Shown here in pieces: positions 57,079 through 64,000 of a stretch of DNA of 64,000 nt (position 1 is the stretch's first letter; every line of letters begins with the position of its first letter). The stretch is taken from the NCBI RefSeq assembly GCF_900115565.1, contig NZ_FOWW01000002.1, forward strand, positions 98,100 to 162,099, in the 5' to 3' direction. The DNA comes from Amycolatopsis arida (lineage in GTDB: Bacteria > Actinomycetota > Actinomycetes > Mycobacteriales > Pseudonocardiaceae). The notes below the pieces were generated by a model. That model saw only the letters and a program-made list of their open reading frames with translations, did no database searches and was not told where the DNA came from. The position numbers and the translations under genes are program-made.

Positions 57079-57902
57079 GTCCGTTCCGCGCGTCGCCCGG
57101 CTTCACCGAGCACTGGCGCAACTTCGACCTCTCCCTCGCCGACGGGGTGGCGACGGTGACCCTGTCCCGGCCCGACCGGCTCAACGCGCTCACCTTCGAC
57201 ACCTACGCCGACCTGCGGGACCTGCTCGCCGAGCTGCCGCACCGCGGCGACGCCAGGGTGCTCGTGCTCACCGGGCGCGGGCGCGGGTTCTGCTCCGGCG
57301 GCGACGTCGAGGAGATCATCGGCGAGCTGCAGGACATGACGTCCGCGGAGCTGCTGGAGTTCACCCGGATGACCGGCGCGGTGGTGAAGGCGCTGCGCGA
57401 GTCCCCGCTGCCGGTCATCGCCGCGGTGAACGGCATCGCCGCCGGCGCCGGCTCGGTGCTCGCCCTGGCCAGCGACTTCCGGCTGCTCGCCCGCTCGGCG
57501 ACGTTCGCCTTCCTGTTCACCAGGGTGGGCCTGGCCGGCGCGGACATGGGCTCGGCGTACCTGCTGCCCCGGCTGGTCGGCCTCGCCCACGCCACCGAGT
57601 TGCTCATGCTCGGCGACTCGATCGACGCCGAGCGGGCCGAGCGGATCGGGCTGGCGAACCGGGTGGTGGACGACGCCGAGCTGGGCGAGGCCGCCGCCGC
57701 GCTGGCCCGCCGACTCGCCGAGGGACCGTGGAGCGCCTACTCGGCCACCAAGGTGCTGCTCACCCGCGAGCTGGACATGGACCTGGGCAGCGCGGTGGAG
57801 CTGGAGGCGATCACCCAGGCGCTGCTGATGACCGGCGAGGACCACCGCGAGTTCCACCGCGCGTGGTCGGCCGGCCGGAGTCCGAAGTGGACCGGCAAGT
57901 GA
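57075..57902 (+). CDS. Enoyl-CoA hydratase/isomerase family protein
   Basis: A 275-residue crotonase-fold enzyme. The CoA-binding block is LSRPDRLNALTFDTY, the first oxyanion segment is GRGFCSGGDVEEI near 75, and the second is VNGIAAGAGSVLALASDFRLLA near 118, with FTRVGLAGADMGSAYLLPRLVG. The DxG pattern around ADMGSAY resembles ring-hydrolysing or dearomatising crotonases as well as plain hydratases. It is likely to act on the cyclic acyl-CoA made after ring reduction. Confidence 0.88.
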   Translation: MSPFRASPGFTEHWRNFDLSLADGVATVTLSRPDRLNALTFDTYADLRDLLAELPHRGDARVLVLTGRGRGFCSGGDVEEIIGELQDMTSAELLEFTRMTGAVVKALRESPLPVIAAVNGIAAGAGSVLALASDFRLLARSATFAFLFTRVGLAGADMGSAYLLPRLVGLAHATELLMLGDSIDAERAERIGLANRVVDDAELGEAAAALARRLAEGPWSAYSATKVLLTRELDMDLGSAVELEAITQALLMTGEDHREFHRAWSAGRSPKWTGK

Positions 57903-58312
57903 CCGGGGAGGCGCCGGTGCACGAGGTGGTGGTGGCCCCGGGGTTGGCCGCGCCGGTGGGCTTCGCGCACGCGGTGGTCGCGGCCCCGGGCCGGACGGTG
58001 TACCTGGGCGGGCAGACCGCGCAGGGACCGGACGGGGCGATCCGCGGCGACACCGTGGTGGAGCAGTTCGACGTCGCGGCCGGCAACGTGGTGGCCGCGC
58101 TGCGCGCCGCCGGGGGGCGGCCGGAGCACCTGGTGTCGCTGCTGATCCACGTCACCGACGTGCCGGCCTATCGGGCGGCGCTGGGCGAGCTGGGCGCGGT
58201 GTGGCGTCGGCACTTCGGCCGGCACTACCCGGCCGTGGCGCTGTTCGGCGTGGCCGAGCTGTTCGACCCGGACGCCAGGGTGGAGCTGCTGGGCACGGCG
58301 GTGGTCCCGTGA
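57899..58312 (+). CDS. RidA/YjgF-family enamine/imine deaminase
   Basis: A 137-residue RidA protein. It has the family core GRTVYLGGQTAQGPDG, DTVVEQFDVAAGNVVAALRAAGG, LIHVTDVPAYRAALGELG and the conserved C-terminal FDPDARVELLGTAV. The arginine that binds the substrate carboxylate is in the DARVE block. Its place inside this operon is telling, because ACMR chemistry yields a 2-amino-cyclohexene (enamine) CoA ester whose nitrogen must be hydrolysed off. Confidence 0.88.
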   Translation: MTGEAPVHEVVVAPGLAAPVGFAHAVVAAPGRTVYLGGQTAQGPDGAIRGDTVVEQFDVAAGNVVAALRAAGGRPEHLVSLLIHVTDVPAYRAALGELGAVWRRHFGRHYPAVALFGVAELFDPDARVELLGTAVVP

Positions 58313-59457
58313 CCACGTCGGCGTCGGCGGACGCCAGCGACGGCGGTCACATGAGCGGTCCGGTGAGCGGGTCGGAGGAGCTGCTCGCGCGCGCCGAGCG
58401 GGTCGGCCGGGAGCTGGTGCCGCTGGCCCGGGCCGGGGAGCCCGGCGCGGTGAACCGGCCGCTGCTCGCCGCGCTGGCCGAGCACGGGCTGCTGGCGAAG
58501 GTGGGCACCGCGGGCACCGCCATGGACCTGTGCCTGCTGCGGGAGGGGCTCGCCCTGCACTGCACCGAGGCGGAGACCGCGCTGGCGCTGCAGGGCCTGG
58601 GCGGCCGGCCGATCCTGGCCGCGGGGCGGCCGGAGGTGGTCGAGGAGTGGATGCCCCGGGTGCTCGACGGCAGCGCCGTAGCCGGCTTCGCGCTGACCGA
58701 GCCGGCCGCGGGGTCGGACGTCGCGGCGCTGGAGCTCGCCGCGGTCCGCGACGGCGACGGGTTCCGGCTCACCGGCGAGAAGGTGTACATCTCCAACGCC
58801 CCGGACGCCGACGTGTACTCGGTGTTCGCCCGCACCACACCGGGCGCCGGCGCGCGGGGCATCACCGCGTTCGCCGTGCCGGCGGCCAGCCCCGGCCTGT
58901 CCGGCGAGCGGCTGGCGATGCTGGCGCCGCACCCGATCGGCCGGCTGCGCTTCGCCGACGTGTCCGTGCCGGCCGGCAACGTGCTCGGCGAGGTCGACGG
59001 CGGGATGCGGGTGGCGATGTCCACGTTGGACCTGTTCCGGCCGAGCGTGGGGGCGTTCGCGGTGGGGATGGCACGGGCGGCGCTGGACGCGGCCGTGGCG
59101 CACGCGGCGTCCCGCCGCGCGTTCGGCCGCGCGCTGCGCGAGTTCCAGGGCGTGTCACACCAGCTCGCCGACGTGGCCACCCGGGTCCGCGCGGCGGCGT
59201 TGCTGGTCCGCGCGGCGGCCACCGCCTACGACACCGGGGCACCCGACGTGTCCGCGGCGGCCGCGATGGCGAAGCTGTACGCCACCGAGACCGCCCAGCA
59301 CGCCGTGGACGTGGCGATCCAGGTGCACGGCGCGCGGGCGCTGGAGCGGGGCCACCCGCTGGAGCACCTCTACCGGGAGGTGCGCGCCCCCCGCATCTAC
59401 GAGGGCGCCTCCGAGATCCAACGGGAGATCATCGCGAGATCACTGTTCCCCCCCTGA
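58309..59457 (+). CDS. Acyl-CoA dehydrogenase
   Basis: A 382-residue FAD acyl-CoA dehydrogenase. Signature regions are GFALTEPAAGSDVAALE (near 123), FRLTGEKVYISNAPDADVY, the arginine-rich ASRRAFGRALREFQGVSHQLAD, and the C-terminal catalytic block RAPRIYEGASEIQREIIARSL with the base glutamate. GTG 58309 overlaps the RidA stop; an ATG at 58351 is possible. It closes the operon, and electrons could pass to the EtfAB pair encoded at 62-64 kb. Confidence 0.92.
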   Translation: MTTSASADASDGGHMSGPVSGSEELLARAERVGRELVPLARAGEPGAVNRPLLAALAEHGLLAKVGTAGTAMDLCLLREGLALHCTEAETALALQGLGGRPILAAGRPEVVEEWMPRVLDGSAVAGFALTEPAAGSDVAALELAAVRDGDGFRLTGEKVYISNAPDADVYSVFARTTPGAGARGITAFAVPAASPGLSGERLAMLAPHPIGRLRFADVSVPAGNVLGEVDGGMRVAMSTLDLFRPSVGAFAVGMARAALDAAVAHAASRRAFGRALREFQGVSHQLADVATRVRAAALLVRAAATAYDTGAPDVSAAAAMAKLYATETAQHAVDVAIQVHGARALERGHPLEHLYREVRAPRIYEGASEIQREIIARSLFPP

Positions 59458-59459
59458 CC

Positions 59460-59553
59460 ACCGTGTCCGCGCCCTGTGCACGTGTGTCCGCGCTCTGTGC
59501 ACACGTGCCCGCGTTCCGGGTACGGCCTCCGGACGGGAATGTCGAACACGCGG
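59460..59553. repeat. 21-bp-period repeats, three direct and two inverted units
   Basis: Direct units start at 59463, 59484 and 59505 (GTGTCCGCGCCCTGTGCAC and relatives), exactly 21 bp apart. The complement of 59531-59570 gives two more units 21 bp apart (GTGTCCGCGTTTCCTGAC, then GTGTTCGACATTCCCGTC), the second resembling the 33-kb array. The block fills the gap between two convergent genes and enters the 3' end of the acyltransferase gene. Confidence 0.75.
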
Positions 59554-60423
59554 TCAGGAAACGCGGACACTGGCGCGGGAGGGACGGGGGCGGGTGGGGG
59601 TCTGCACGGTGCCCAGTGCGGAGTGCACGGCGGACTCGGCCAGCGCGGCCAGCTCGCGGCGGTCGGCGGCGCGGCCGGGGGCGATCTCCGGGCAGACGAA
59701 CACCTCGAGCACCAGCCCGCGCAGCCGGGCCACCCGGCGCACCGAGTCGACCAGCGTCTCCGGGCCGACGAACGCCGGCCGGGTCGTCTCCCTGCCGTCG
59801 GCCAGCCGGTAGCGCAGCGCCAGCGGCCGCACCGGCACCCCGCCGTCGATCGCCGCCTGGAAGGTGGCGCCGCGGAACCGCCCGGAGGCGAGGCCGCACC
59901 ACGTGGTGCCCTCCGGGGTGACGCTGACCAGCGAGCCGGCGCGCAGCGCCGCGGCCAGTTGGGCGACGGTGGCCGGCAGGGTGGACAACCGCTCCCGGTC
60001 CAGGAACACCGCGCCCGACCGGGTGACCAGGCCGCCCAGCACCGGCCATCCGGCGATCTCGCGCTTGGCCAGCGCGCGCATCGGGCGGATCGCGTTGACC
60101 GCCACGATGTCCAGCCACGAGATGTGGTTGTTCACCACGAGCGCGCCGCGGCCGGGCGGGGTGTCCCGCAGCTCCGCGTCGCCGTGCACGACCAGCCGGA
60201 CACCGAACGCGCGCAGCAGCGCGGCGAAGATCGCCCGCACGGCCCGCTCCCGTGGCCGGGACGGAAGCGCGACCAGCAGCGGGGCGAGGGCGAGTGCCGC
60301 CAGCAGCACGCCGAGCGCGGCGCCGACCCGCAGCACCCCGCGCAGCGCTCCCACCCCCGGGGAGTCGCCGGTCAGGCAGGCCGGGCCGCACGGCGACACC
60401 GGCATCCAGGGGTGCGCGGTCAC
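59554..60423 (-). CDS. PlsC-type 1-acylglycerol/lyso-ornithine-lipid acyltransferase
   Basis: A 289-residue membrane-associated acyltransferase. A hydrophobic segment GVLLAALALAPLLVALP near residue 40 anchors it. The HX4D motif is VVNNHISWLDIVAVNA, followed by FLDRERLS and the PEGTTWCG loop. The GTG start overlaps the upstream GNAT-like stop (GTGA). Pairing with an OlsB-like gene suggests OlsA function, adding the second fatty acid to lyso-ornithine lipid. Its 3' end carries a repeat unit. Confidence 0.83.
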   Translation of the reverse strand: MTAHPWMPVSPCGPACLTGDSPGVGALRGVLRVGAALGVLLAALALAPLLVALPSRPRERAVRAIFAALLRAFGVRLVVHGDAELRDTPPGRGALVVNNHISWLDIVAVNAIRPMRALAKREIAGWPVLGGLVTRSGAVFLDRERLSTLPATVAQLAAALRAGSLVSVTPEGTTWCGLASGRFRGATFQAAIDGGVPVRPLALRYRLADGRETTRPAFVGPETLVDSVRRVARLRGLVLEVFVCPEIAPGRAADRRELAALAESAVHSALGTVQTPTRPRPSRASVRVS

Positions 60424-61202
60424 GTCGCCGTCCCGAGGAAGAACTTCAGGTAGCGCTGGTCGACGGTGGGCAGGTCGAGCAGCACGAAGAAGTCGGCCAC
60501 CCCGAACTCCGGGTCGTGCGCCGGCGGTCCGCACACCACGGCGCCGAGCCGCAGATATCCCTTGAGCAGTGGGGGCAGTGCCGTTCGCGGCTGCCGGACG
60601 ACGTTGGTGGGGTCCCACGGGTGCAGCGGCGCGACCCGCTGGTCCGGCGGCGCGAAGTGCTTCGTCCGCACGGTGTCCCACACGCCAGCGGCGAGCGCGC
60701 CGCCGTCGGTGAGCGGCACGGACGCGCAGCCGGCGAGGTAGCGGTGCCCGGACAGCAGCATGTACCGGGCGATCCCGGCCCACACCAGGCCGACCACGGC
60801 GCCGGTGCGGTGGTCGGGGTGCACGCACGAGCGTCCGGTCTCCACCAGCGACGGCCGCAACCCGGCCAGCGCGGTGAGGTCGAACTCGGTGTCGGCGTAG
60901 AGCCGGCCCGCCGCGGCGGCGCGCTCGGGCGGCAGCATGCGGTAGGTGCCGACGATGGCGCCGCTGTCGTCGTCGCGGACCACGAGGTGGTCGCAGAACT
61001 CGTCGAAGGCGTCGGCGTCCAGGCCGGGGCGCGGCGAGTGCAGCGTCGCGCCCATCTCCTCGGCGAACACCTGGTGGCGCAGCCGCTGCGCGGCCACCAC
61101 CTCGTCGTTGTCGTAGGCCACGAGCAGGGAGTACCGGGGCGCACCCGCGGAGGGCTCGGCACCGGCCCGATCGGTGCTGACGAGCAGTTGGGACCGCGTC
61201 AT
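60420..61202 (-). CDS. OlsB-like GNAT N-acyltransferase (ornithine-acyl carrier protein type)
   Basis: A 260-residue GNAT-fold protein of the autoinducer-synthase/OlsB group: YSLLVAYDNDEVVAAQRLRHQVFAEEMGA, FDEFCDHLVVRD, GTYRMLPPE, LVETGRSCVHPDHRTGAVVGLVWAGIARYM and GCASVPLTDGG are characteristic of the hemolysin-like acyltransferase family. It would attach a 3-hydroxy fatty acyl chain to ornithine. It is coupled to the PlsC-type gene. Phosphate limitation commonly induces such genes, but no Pho box was identified. Confidence 0.82.
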   Translation of the reverse strand: MTRSQLLVSTDRAGAEPSAGAPRYSLLVAYDNDEVVAAQRLRHQVFAEEMGATLHSPRPGLDADAFDEFCDHLVVRDDDSGAIVGTYRMLPPERAAAAGRLYADTEFDLTALAGLRPSLVETGRSCVHPDHRTGAVVGLVWAGIARYMLLSGHRYLAGCASVPLTDGGALAAGVWDTVRTKHFAPPDQRVAPLHPWDPTNVVRQPRTALPPLLKGYLRLGAVVCGPPAHDPEFGVADFFVLLDLPTVDQRYLKFFLGTAT

Positions 61203-61372
61203 GCTGCTAGGTCTACCGGCCGTTTCGGGACCACGGAGAGTGCGATCCGGTGAGCGCTGGATGCACAGTCCGTTAACGCCCGGTTTGCCGGTCCAGCACG
61301 ATCGGCGGTGTGGCAGACCCGTTCGTGGCGAGCGTCGAATGGGATACTGGAGCCGACGTGAAGGAGCTTGCC

Positions 61373-61951
61373 GTGAGCACTCTGCCCGAGCCGCCGAGCC
61401 ATCTGCTGACGATCGCCGAGTACGCGGCCCTCGGTGAGGTCGAGACCGGCTACACCGAGCTCGTGGAAGGCCGCCTGCTGATGTCGCCGAGCCCGGCACC
61501 CCGCCACAACCGTGCGTCCGGCCGCTTGTTCACCCAGCTCGACCAGCAACTGCCCGAAGATCTCGACATCGTCCAGGATGTCGATCTCGATTTGGAGCTG
61601 GTGGCACCGAATCAACCCGGGTTCTCGCGCCGACCCGACCTCGTGATCGTTCGGAAGGACGCCCTGGATCGCGTGGACCGGGAGGGTGGACTACTGCGAG
61701 CGTCCGAGACCGTGGTGGTCATGGAGATCGTCTCGCCCGGATCGCGGCGGACCGACTACCACGTCAAGCGCTCGGAGTACGCCGACGCCAACATTCCCCA
61801 CTACTGGATCGTCGACCTCGCCGACCCGGTGACGCTGACCGCCTGCCACCGCACCGAGGAGTTCGGCTACCTCGACAGCGGGACGTTCACCGGCGCCTTC
61901 ACCACCACCGAGCCGTTCGCCGTGCGGTTGGACCTCGACCGGCTGCGCTGA
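61373..61951 (+). CDS. Uma2-family PD-(D/E)XK endonuclease-like protein
   Basis: A 192-residue Uma2 domain protein. The nuclease core reads GYTELVEGRLLMSPSPAPRHN, RRPDLVIVRKD (catalytic Asp), VVMEIVSPGSRRTDYHVKRSEYADANIPHYWIVD (Glu, Lys). I start at GTG 61373 because AAGGAG lies 6 nt before it; GTG 61310 would add 21 residues. These genes are very numerous in some actinobacteria and their roles are unknown. It is a single copy here. Confidence 0.87.
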   Translation: MSTLPEPPSHLLTIAEYAALGEVETGYTELVEGRLLMSPSPAPRHNRASGRLFTQLDQQLPEDLDIVQDVDLDLELVAPNQPGFSRRPDLVIVRKDALDRVDREGGLLRASETVVVMEIVSPGSRRTDYHVKRSEYADANIPHYWIVDLADPVTLTACHRTEEFGYLDSGTFTGAFTTTEPFAVRLDLDRLR

Positions 61952-61959
61952 TCACCCGA

Positions 61960-62003
61960 ACGTGCCCGGCCCGGCAGCCGCGAGGCCGCCGGGCCGGGCA
62001 CGT
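61960..62003. terminator. Bidirectional hairpin terminator
   Basis: Perfect 16-bp arms (61960-61975 and 61988-62003, ACGTGCCCGGCCCGGC and its complement) with a 12-nt loop lie between the convergent Uma2 and etfA genes. No U-tract follows. Confidence 0.85.
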
Positions 62004-62013
62004 GTCCGGGCAC

Positions 62014-62973
62014 TCAGCCCTTGCGCTTAACCACCTCGTCGGTGAGTTGCGGCGCGACCTTGAACAGGTCGCCCACCACGCCGAAGTCGGCGATCTCGAA
62101 GATCGGCGCCTCCGGGTCTTTGTTCACCGCGACGATCGTCTTCGACGTCTGCATCCCGGCCCGGTGCTGGATCGCGCCGGAGATGCCCAGCGCGATGTAC
62201 AGCTGCGGCGACACCGTCTTGCCGGTCTGCCCCACCTGGAACTGGGCCGGGTAATAGCCGGAGTCCACCGCGGCCCGCGAGGCGCCCACGGCCGCGCCGA
62301 GCGCGTCGGCCAGCTTCTCCACGACCTCGAACTTCTCCGCGGAGCCGACCCCGCGGCCACCGGAGACCACGACCGACGCCTCGGTCAGCTCCGGACGGTC
62401 GCCGCCGACCACCGGCTCGACACCGGTGATCCGCGCCGCCTTCGCCGGGTCCACCGCCGGCAGCTGCACGGTCTCCTCCGCCGCGGCGCCCTCGGCCTGC
62501 TCGGCCTCCACGCTGCCCGGCCGGACCGAGATGATCGGGAAACCCTTCGTCACCTTGGACTTCACCGAGAACGCGCCACCGAAGATCGACTGCCCGGTGG
62601 TGCCGTCGGAACCGACCTCCACCGCGTCGTAGAGCAGGCCGGAGCCGACCCGGACGGCCAACCGCCCGGACACCTCCTTGCCCTCGGCCGACGCGGCCAC
62701 CAGCACCGCCGCCGGGGACACCTGCTCCACCAGGGTGGCCAGCGCGTCGACCTTCGGTGTCACCAGGTACTTGCCGGCGTCCTCGGACTCGGCGACGTAC
62801 ACCTTCGCCGCGCCGTGGGCGGCCAGCGACTCCTTCACCTTCCCGGCCGTGCCGGGCGCGCCGACGACCACCGCGGAGGGCTCCCCCAGGGCCCGCGCCG
62901 CGGTCAGCAGCTCGAGGGTGACCTTCTTGAGCTCGCCGTCGACGTGGTCGACGAGAACCAGTACCTCAGCCAT
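62014..62973 (-). CDS. etfA: Electron transfer flavoprotein alpha subunit
   Basis: A 319-residue FAD-binding subunit. The N-terminal ETF domain begins [21 protein letters not shown]; the C-terminal FAD region shows [60 protein letters not shown] and [23 protein letters not shown]. It lies 31 bp after etfB. EtfAB shuttles electrons from acyl-CoA dehydrogenases to the quinone pool, so it could serve the dehydrogenase at 58.3 kb. Confidence 0.96.
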   Translation of the reverse strand: MAEVLVLVDHVDGELKKVTLELLTAARALGEPSAVVVGAPGTAGKVKESLAAHGAAKVYVAESEDAGKYLVTPKVDALATLVEQVSPAAVLVAASAEGKEVSGRLAVRVGSGLLYDAVEVGSDGTTGQSIFGGAFSVKSKVTKGFPIISVRPGSVEAEQAEGAAAEETVQLPAVDPAKAARITGVEPVVGGDRPELTEASVVVSGGRGVGSAEKFEVVEKLADALGAAVGASRAAVDSGYYPAQFQVGQTGKTVSPQLYIALGISGAIQHRAGMQTSKTIVAVNKDPEAPIFEIADFGVVGDLFKVAPQLTDEVVKRKG

Positions 62974-63004
62974 GTCCGTTGTCTCCTTCTCGCTGCCGCC
63001 GTCG

Positions 63005-63790
63005 TCAGATGAGCTTCTGGCCGACCAGGTACTCGGCGACCTTCGCGCCGCCGTCGCCCTCGTCCTCGACGCGCTGACCGGCCTGCCGCGGCGGCTTCGG
63101 GGCCGCCTCCAGCACGCTCGTCCACGCGTCGTCCAGGCCCACCTCGCCGGCGTCGACGCCGAGGTCGGCGATCGTCACCGTCTCGACCGGCTTCTTCTTG
63201 GCGGCCATGATGCCCTTGAACGACGGGTACCGCGGCTCGTTGATCTTCTCGCCGACGCTCACCACCGCGGGCAGGTCGGCCTCCAGATGCGTGATGCCGT
63301 CGTCGGTCTCCCGGTCGGCCTTGACGGTCGTGCCCTCGACGGTCAGCGACCGCACGTGGGTCAGCTGCGGGAGGCCCAGCAGCTCGGCGACCATCGCCGG
63401 CACCGCGCCGCCCCGGCCGTCGGAGGCCTCGTTGCCGGCGATGACCAGGTCAACGCCCTCGACCCTGCCGATGGCGGCGGCCAGCACCTTGGCGGTGGCC
63501 ACGATGTCGGAGCCGTGCAGTGCCTCGTCGGACACGTGGACGGCCTTGTCGGCGCCCATGGACAGCGCCTTGCGGATCGCGTCGGTCGCGCGGTCCGGGC
63601 CCATCGAGATCACGGTGACCTCGCCCTCGCCGGCTTCCTTGATCTTCAGCGCCTCCTCGACGGCCTTCTCGTTGATCTCGTCGAGGACGGCGTCGGCGGA
63701 CTCGCGGTCCAGGGTGTGGTCACCGCTCGAGAGCTTGCGCTCCGAGTAGGTGTCCGGCACCTGCTTGACCAGGACAACGATGTTGGTCAT
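63005..63790 (-). CDS. etfB: Electron transfer flavoprotein beta subunit
   Basis: A 261-residue AMP-binding ETF subunit. Characteristic are TNIVVLVKQVPDTYSERKL, INEKAVEEALKIKE, VISMGPDRATDAIRKALSMGADKAVHVSD, and the recognition loop region ADLPAVVSVGEKINEPRYPSFKGIMAAKKKP. The ATG has GGGAGG about 12 nt upstream. First gene of the etfBA pair. Confidence 0.96.
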   Translation of the reverse strand: MTNIVVLVKQVPDTYSERKLSSGDHTLDRESADAVLDEINEKAVEEALKIKEAGEGEVTVISMGPDRATDAIRKALSMGADKAVHVSDEALHGSDIVATAKVLAAAIGRVEGVDLVIAGNEASDGRGGAVPAMVAELLGLPQLTHVRSLTVEGTTVKADRETDDGITHLEADLPAVVSVGEKINEPRYPSFKGIMAAKKKPVETVTIADLGVDAGEVGLDDAWTSVLEAAPKPPRQAGQRVEDEGDGGAKVAEYLVGQKLI

Positions 63791-64000
63791 GGGGCTTGCT
63801 CGACCTCCCGATGGCTGGAGCGCTCGGCTGGGCTCTACTGGCCGGTAGCTTAGGCCGGTTTCGCCACGGTGGCGTGGCGAGGTGACGCCATTCACCTGGA
63901 TTCGCCAGTTAGTGGGACTATAGTCCCGATTCTTCTCGGACGCCCGCGGGATCGCTACTTTCGGTGGGGGTCATCCACCATTCGGTCGCACGTCGCTACT
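63791..64000. promoter_or_regulatory. Upstream region of etfB
   Basis: This non-coding end of the window should contain the etfBA promoter, with a GGGAGG ribosome site near 63807 on the minus strand. A short GGCGTGGCGAGGTGACGCC imperfect palindrome lies near 63871. No gene is visible before the window ends. Confidence 0.45.

Overview
The window is a GC-rich actinobacterial chromosome segment. The family Pseudonocardiaceae (for example an Amycolatopsis-like genus) is my best guess. The support is very high third-position GC, frequent GTG/TTG starts with ATGA/GTGA coupling, and a left end that keeps the mycobacterial order pncB / clpS / DUF2017 / P1 peptidase / mec / cysO / cysM. No rRNA, tRNA, transposase or CRISPR array was seen.

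Layout. 0-7.5 kb is housekeeping: the CysO-dependent cysteine route, ClpS, NAD salvage (pncB, pncA), a KDPG-type aldolase and a patatin-like hydrolase. 7.5-27.8 kb is a biosynthetic gene cluster that I read as an undescribed terpenoid pathway. Its left arm is an aminoacyl-carrier module: a P450 and an acyl carrier protein, divergent from an NRPS-type adenylation enzyme and a SerRS-like amino acid:carrier-protein ligase. The middle supplies prenyl diphosphate (cluster copies of dxs and ispH, a polyprenyl synthase) plus a UbiA-family membrane enzyme. The right arm is an operon of P450, class I terpene synthase, P450, P450, acyl-CoA ligase, condensation-type acyltransferase, P450, ferredoxin and a DUF2236/MpaB-type oxygenase. 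My hypothesis is a multiply oxidised terpenoid esterified with an acyl and/or a carrier-bound, P450-modified amino acid.

28-46.7 kb is mixed: an orphan neocarzinostatin-fold secreted protein, a secreted anchor-P-like protein, bioY, a DinG-type helicase, a PTH2-type peptidyl-tRNA hydrolase flanked by inverted repeat blocks, serB-ctaD, an SDR/TetR pair with visible operators, a GNAT pseudogene carrying two copies of the same short insert, a PHP protein, a phosphoesterase, a VanW protein, and a valine/leucine-type dehydrogenase with a divergent LysR gene.

46.8-59.5 kb is a two-armed catabolic island. A leftward operon (PaaX-type regulator, tryptophan 2,3-dioxygenase, kynureninase, permease) makes anthranilate. 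A rightward, fully overlapping eight-gene operon (LLM oxidoreductase, two-domain aminobenzoyl-CoA monooxygenase/reductase, creatininase-like hydrolase, aryl-CoA ligase, SDR, enoyl-CoA hydratase, RidA, acyl-CoA dehydrogenase) would degrade it through 2-aminobenzoyl-CoA. 59.5-64 kb holds an ornithine-lipid-like acyltransferase pair, a Uma2 nuclease and etfA/etfB, which could take electrons from the acyl-CoA dehydrogenase.

Three intergenic loci (about 33, 46.8 and 59.5 kb) carry tandem repeats with the same 21-bp period. Functions are inferred by reading translated sequence; no database search was run.
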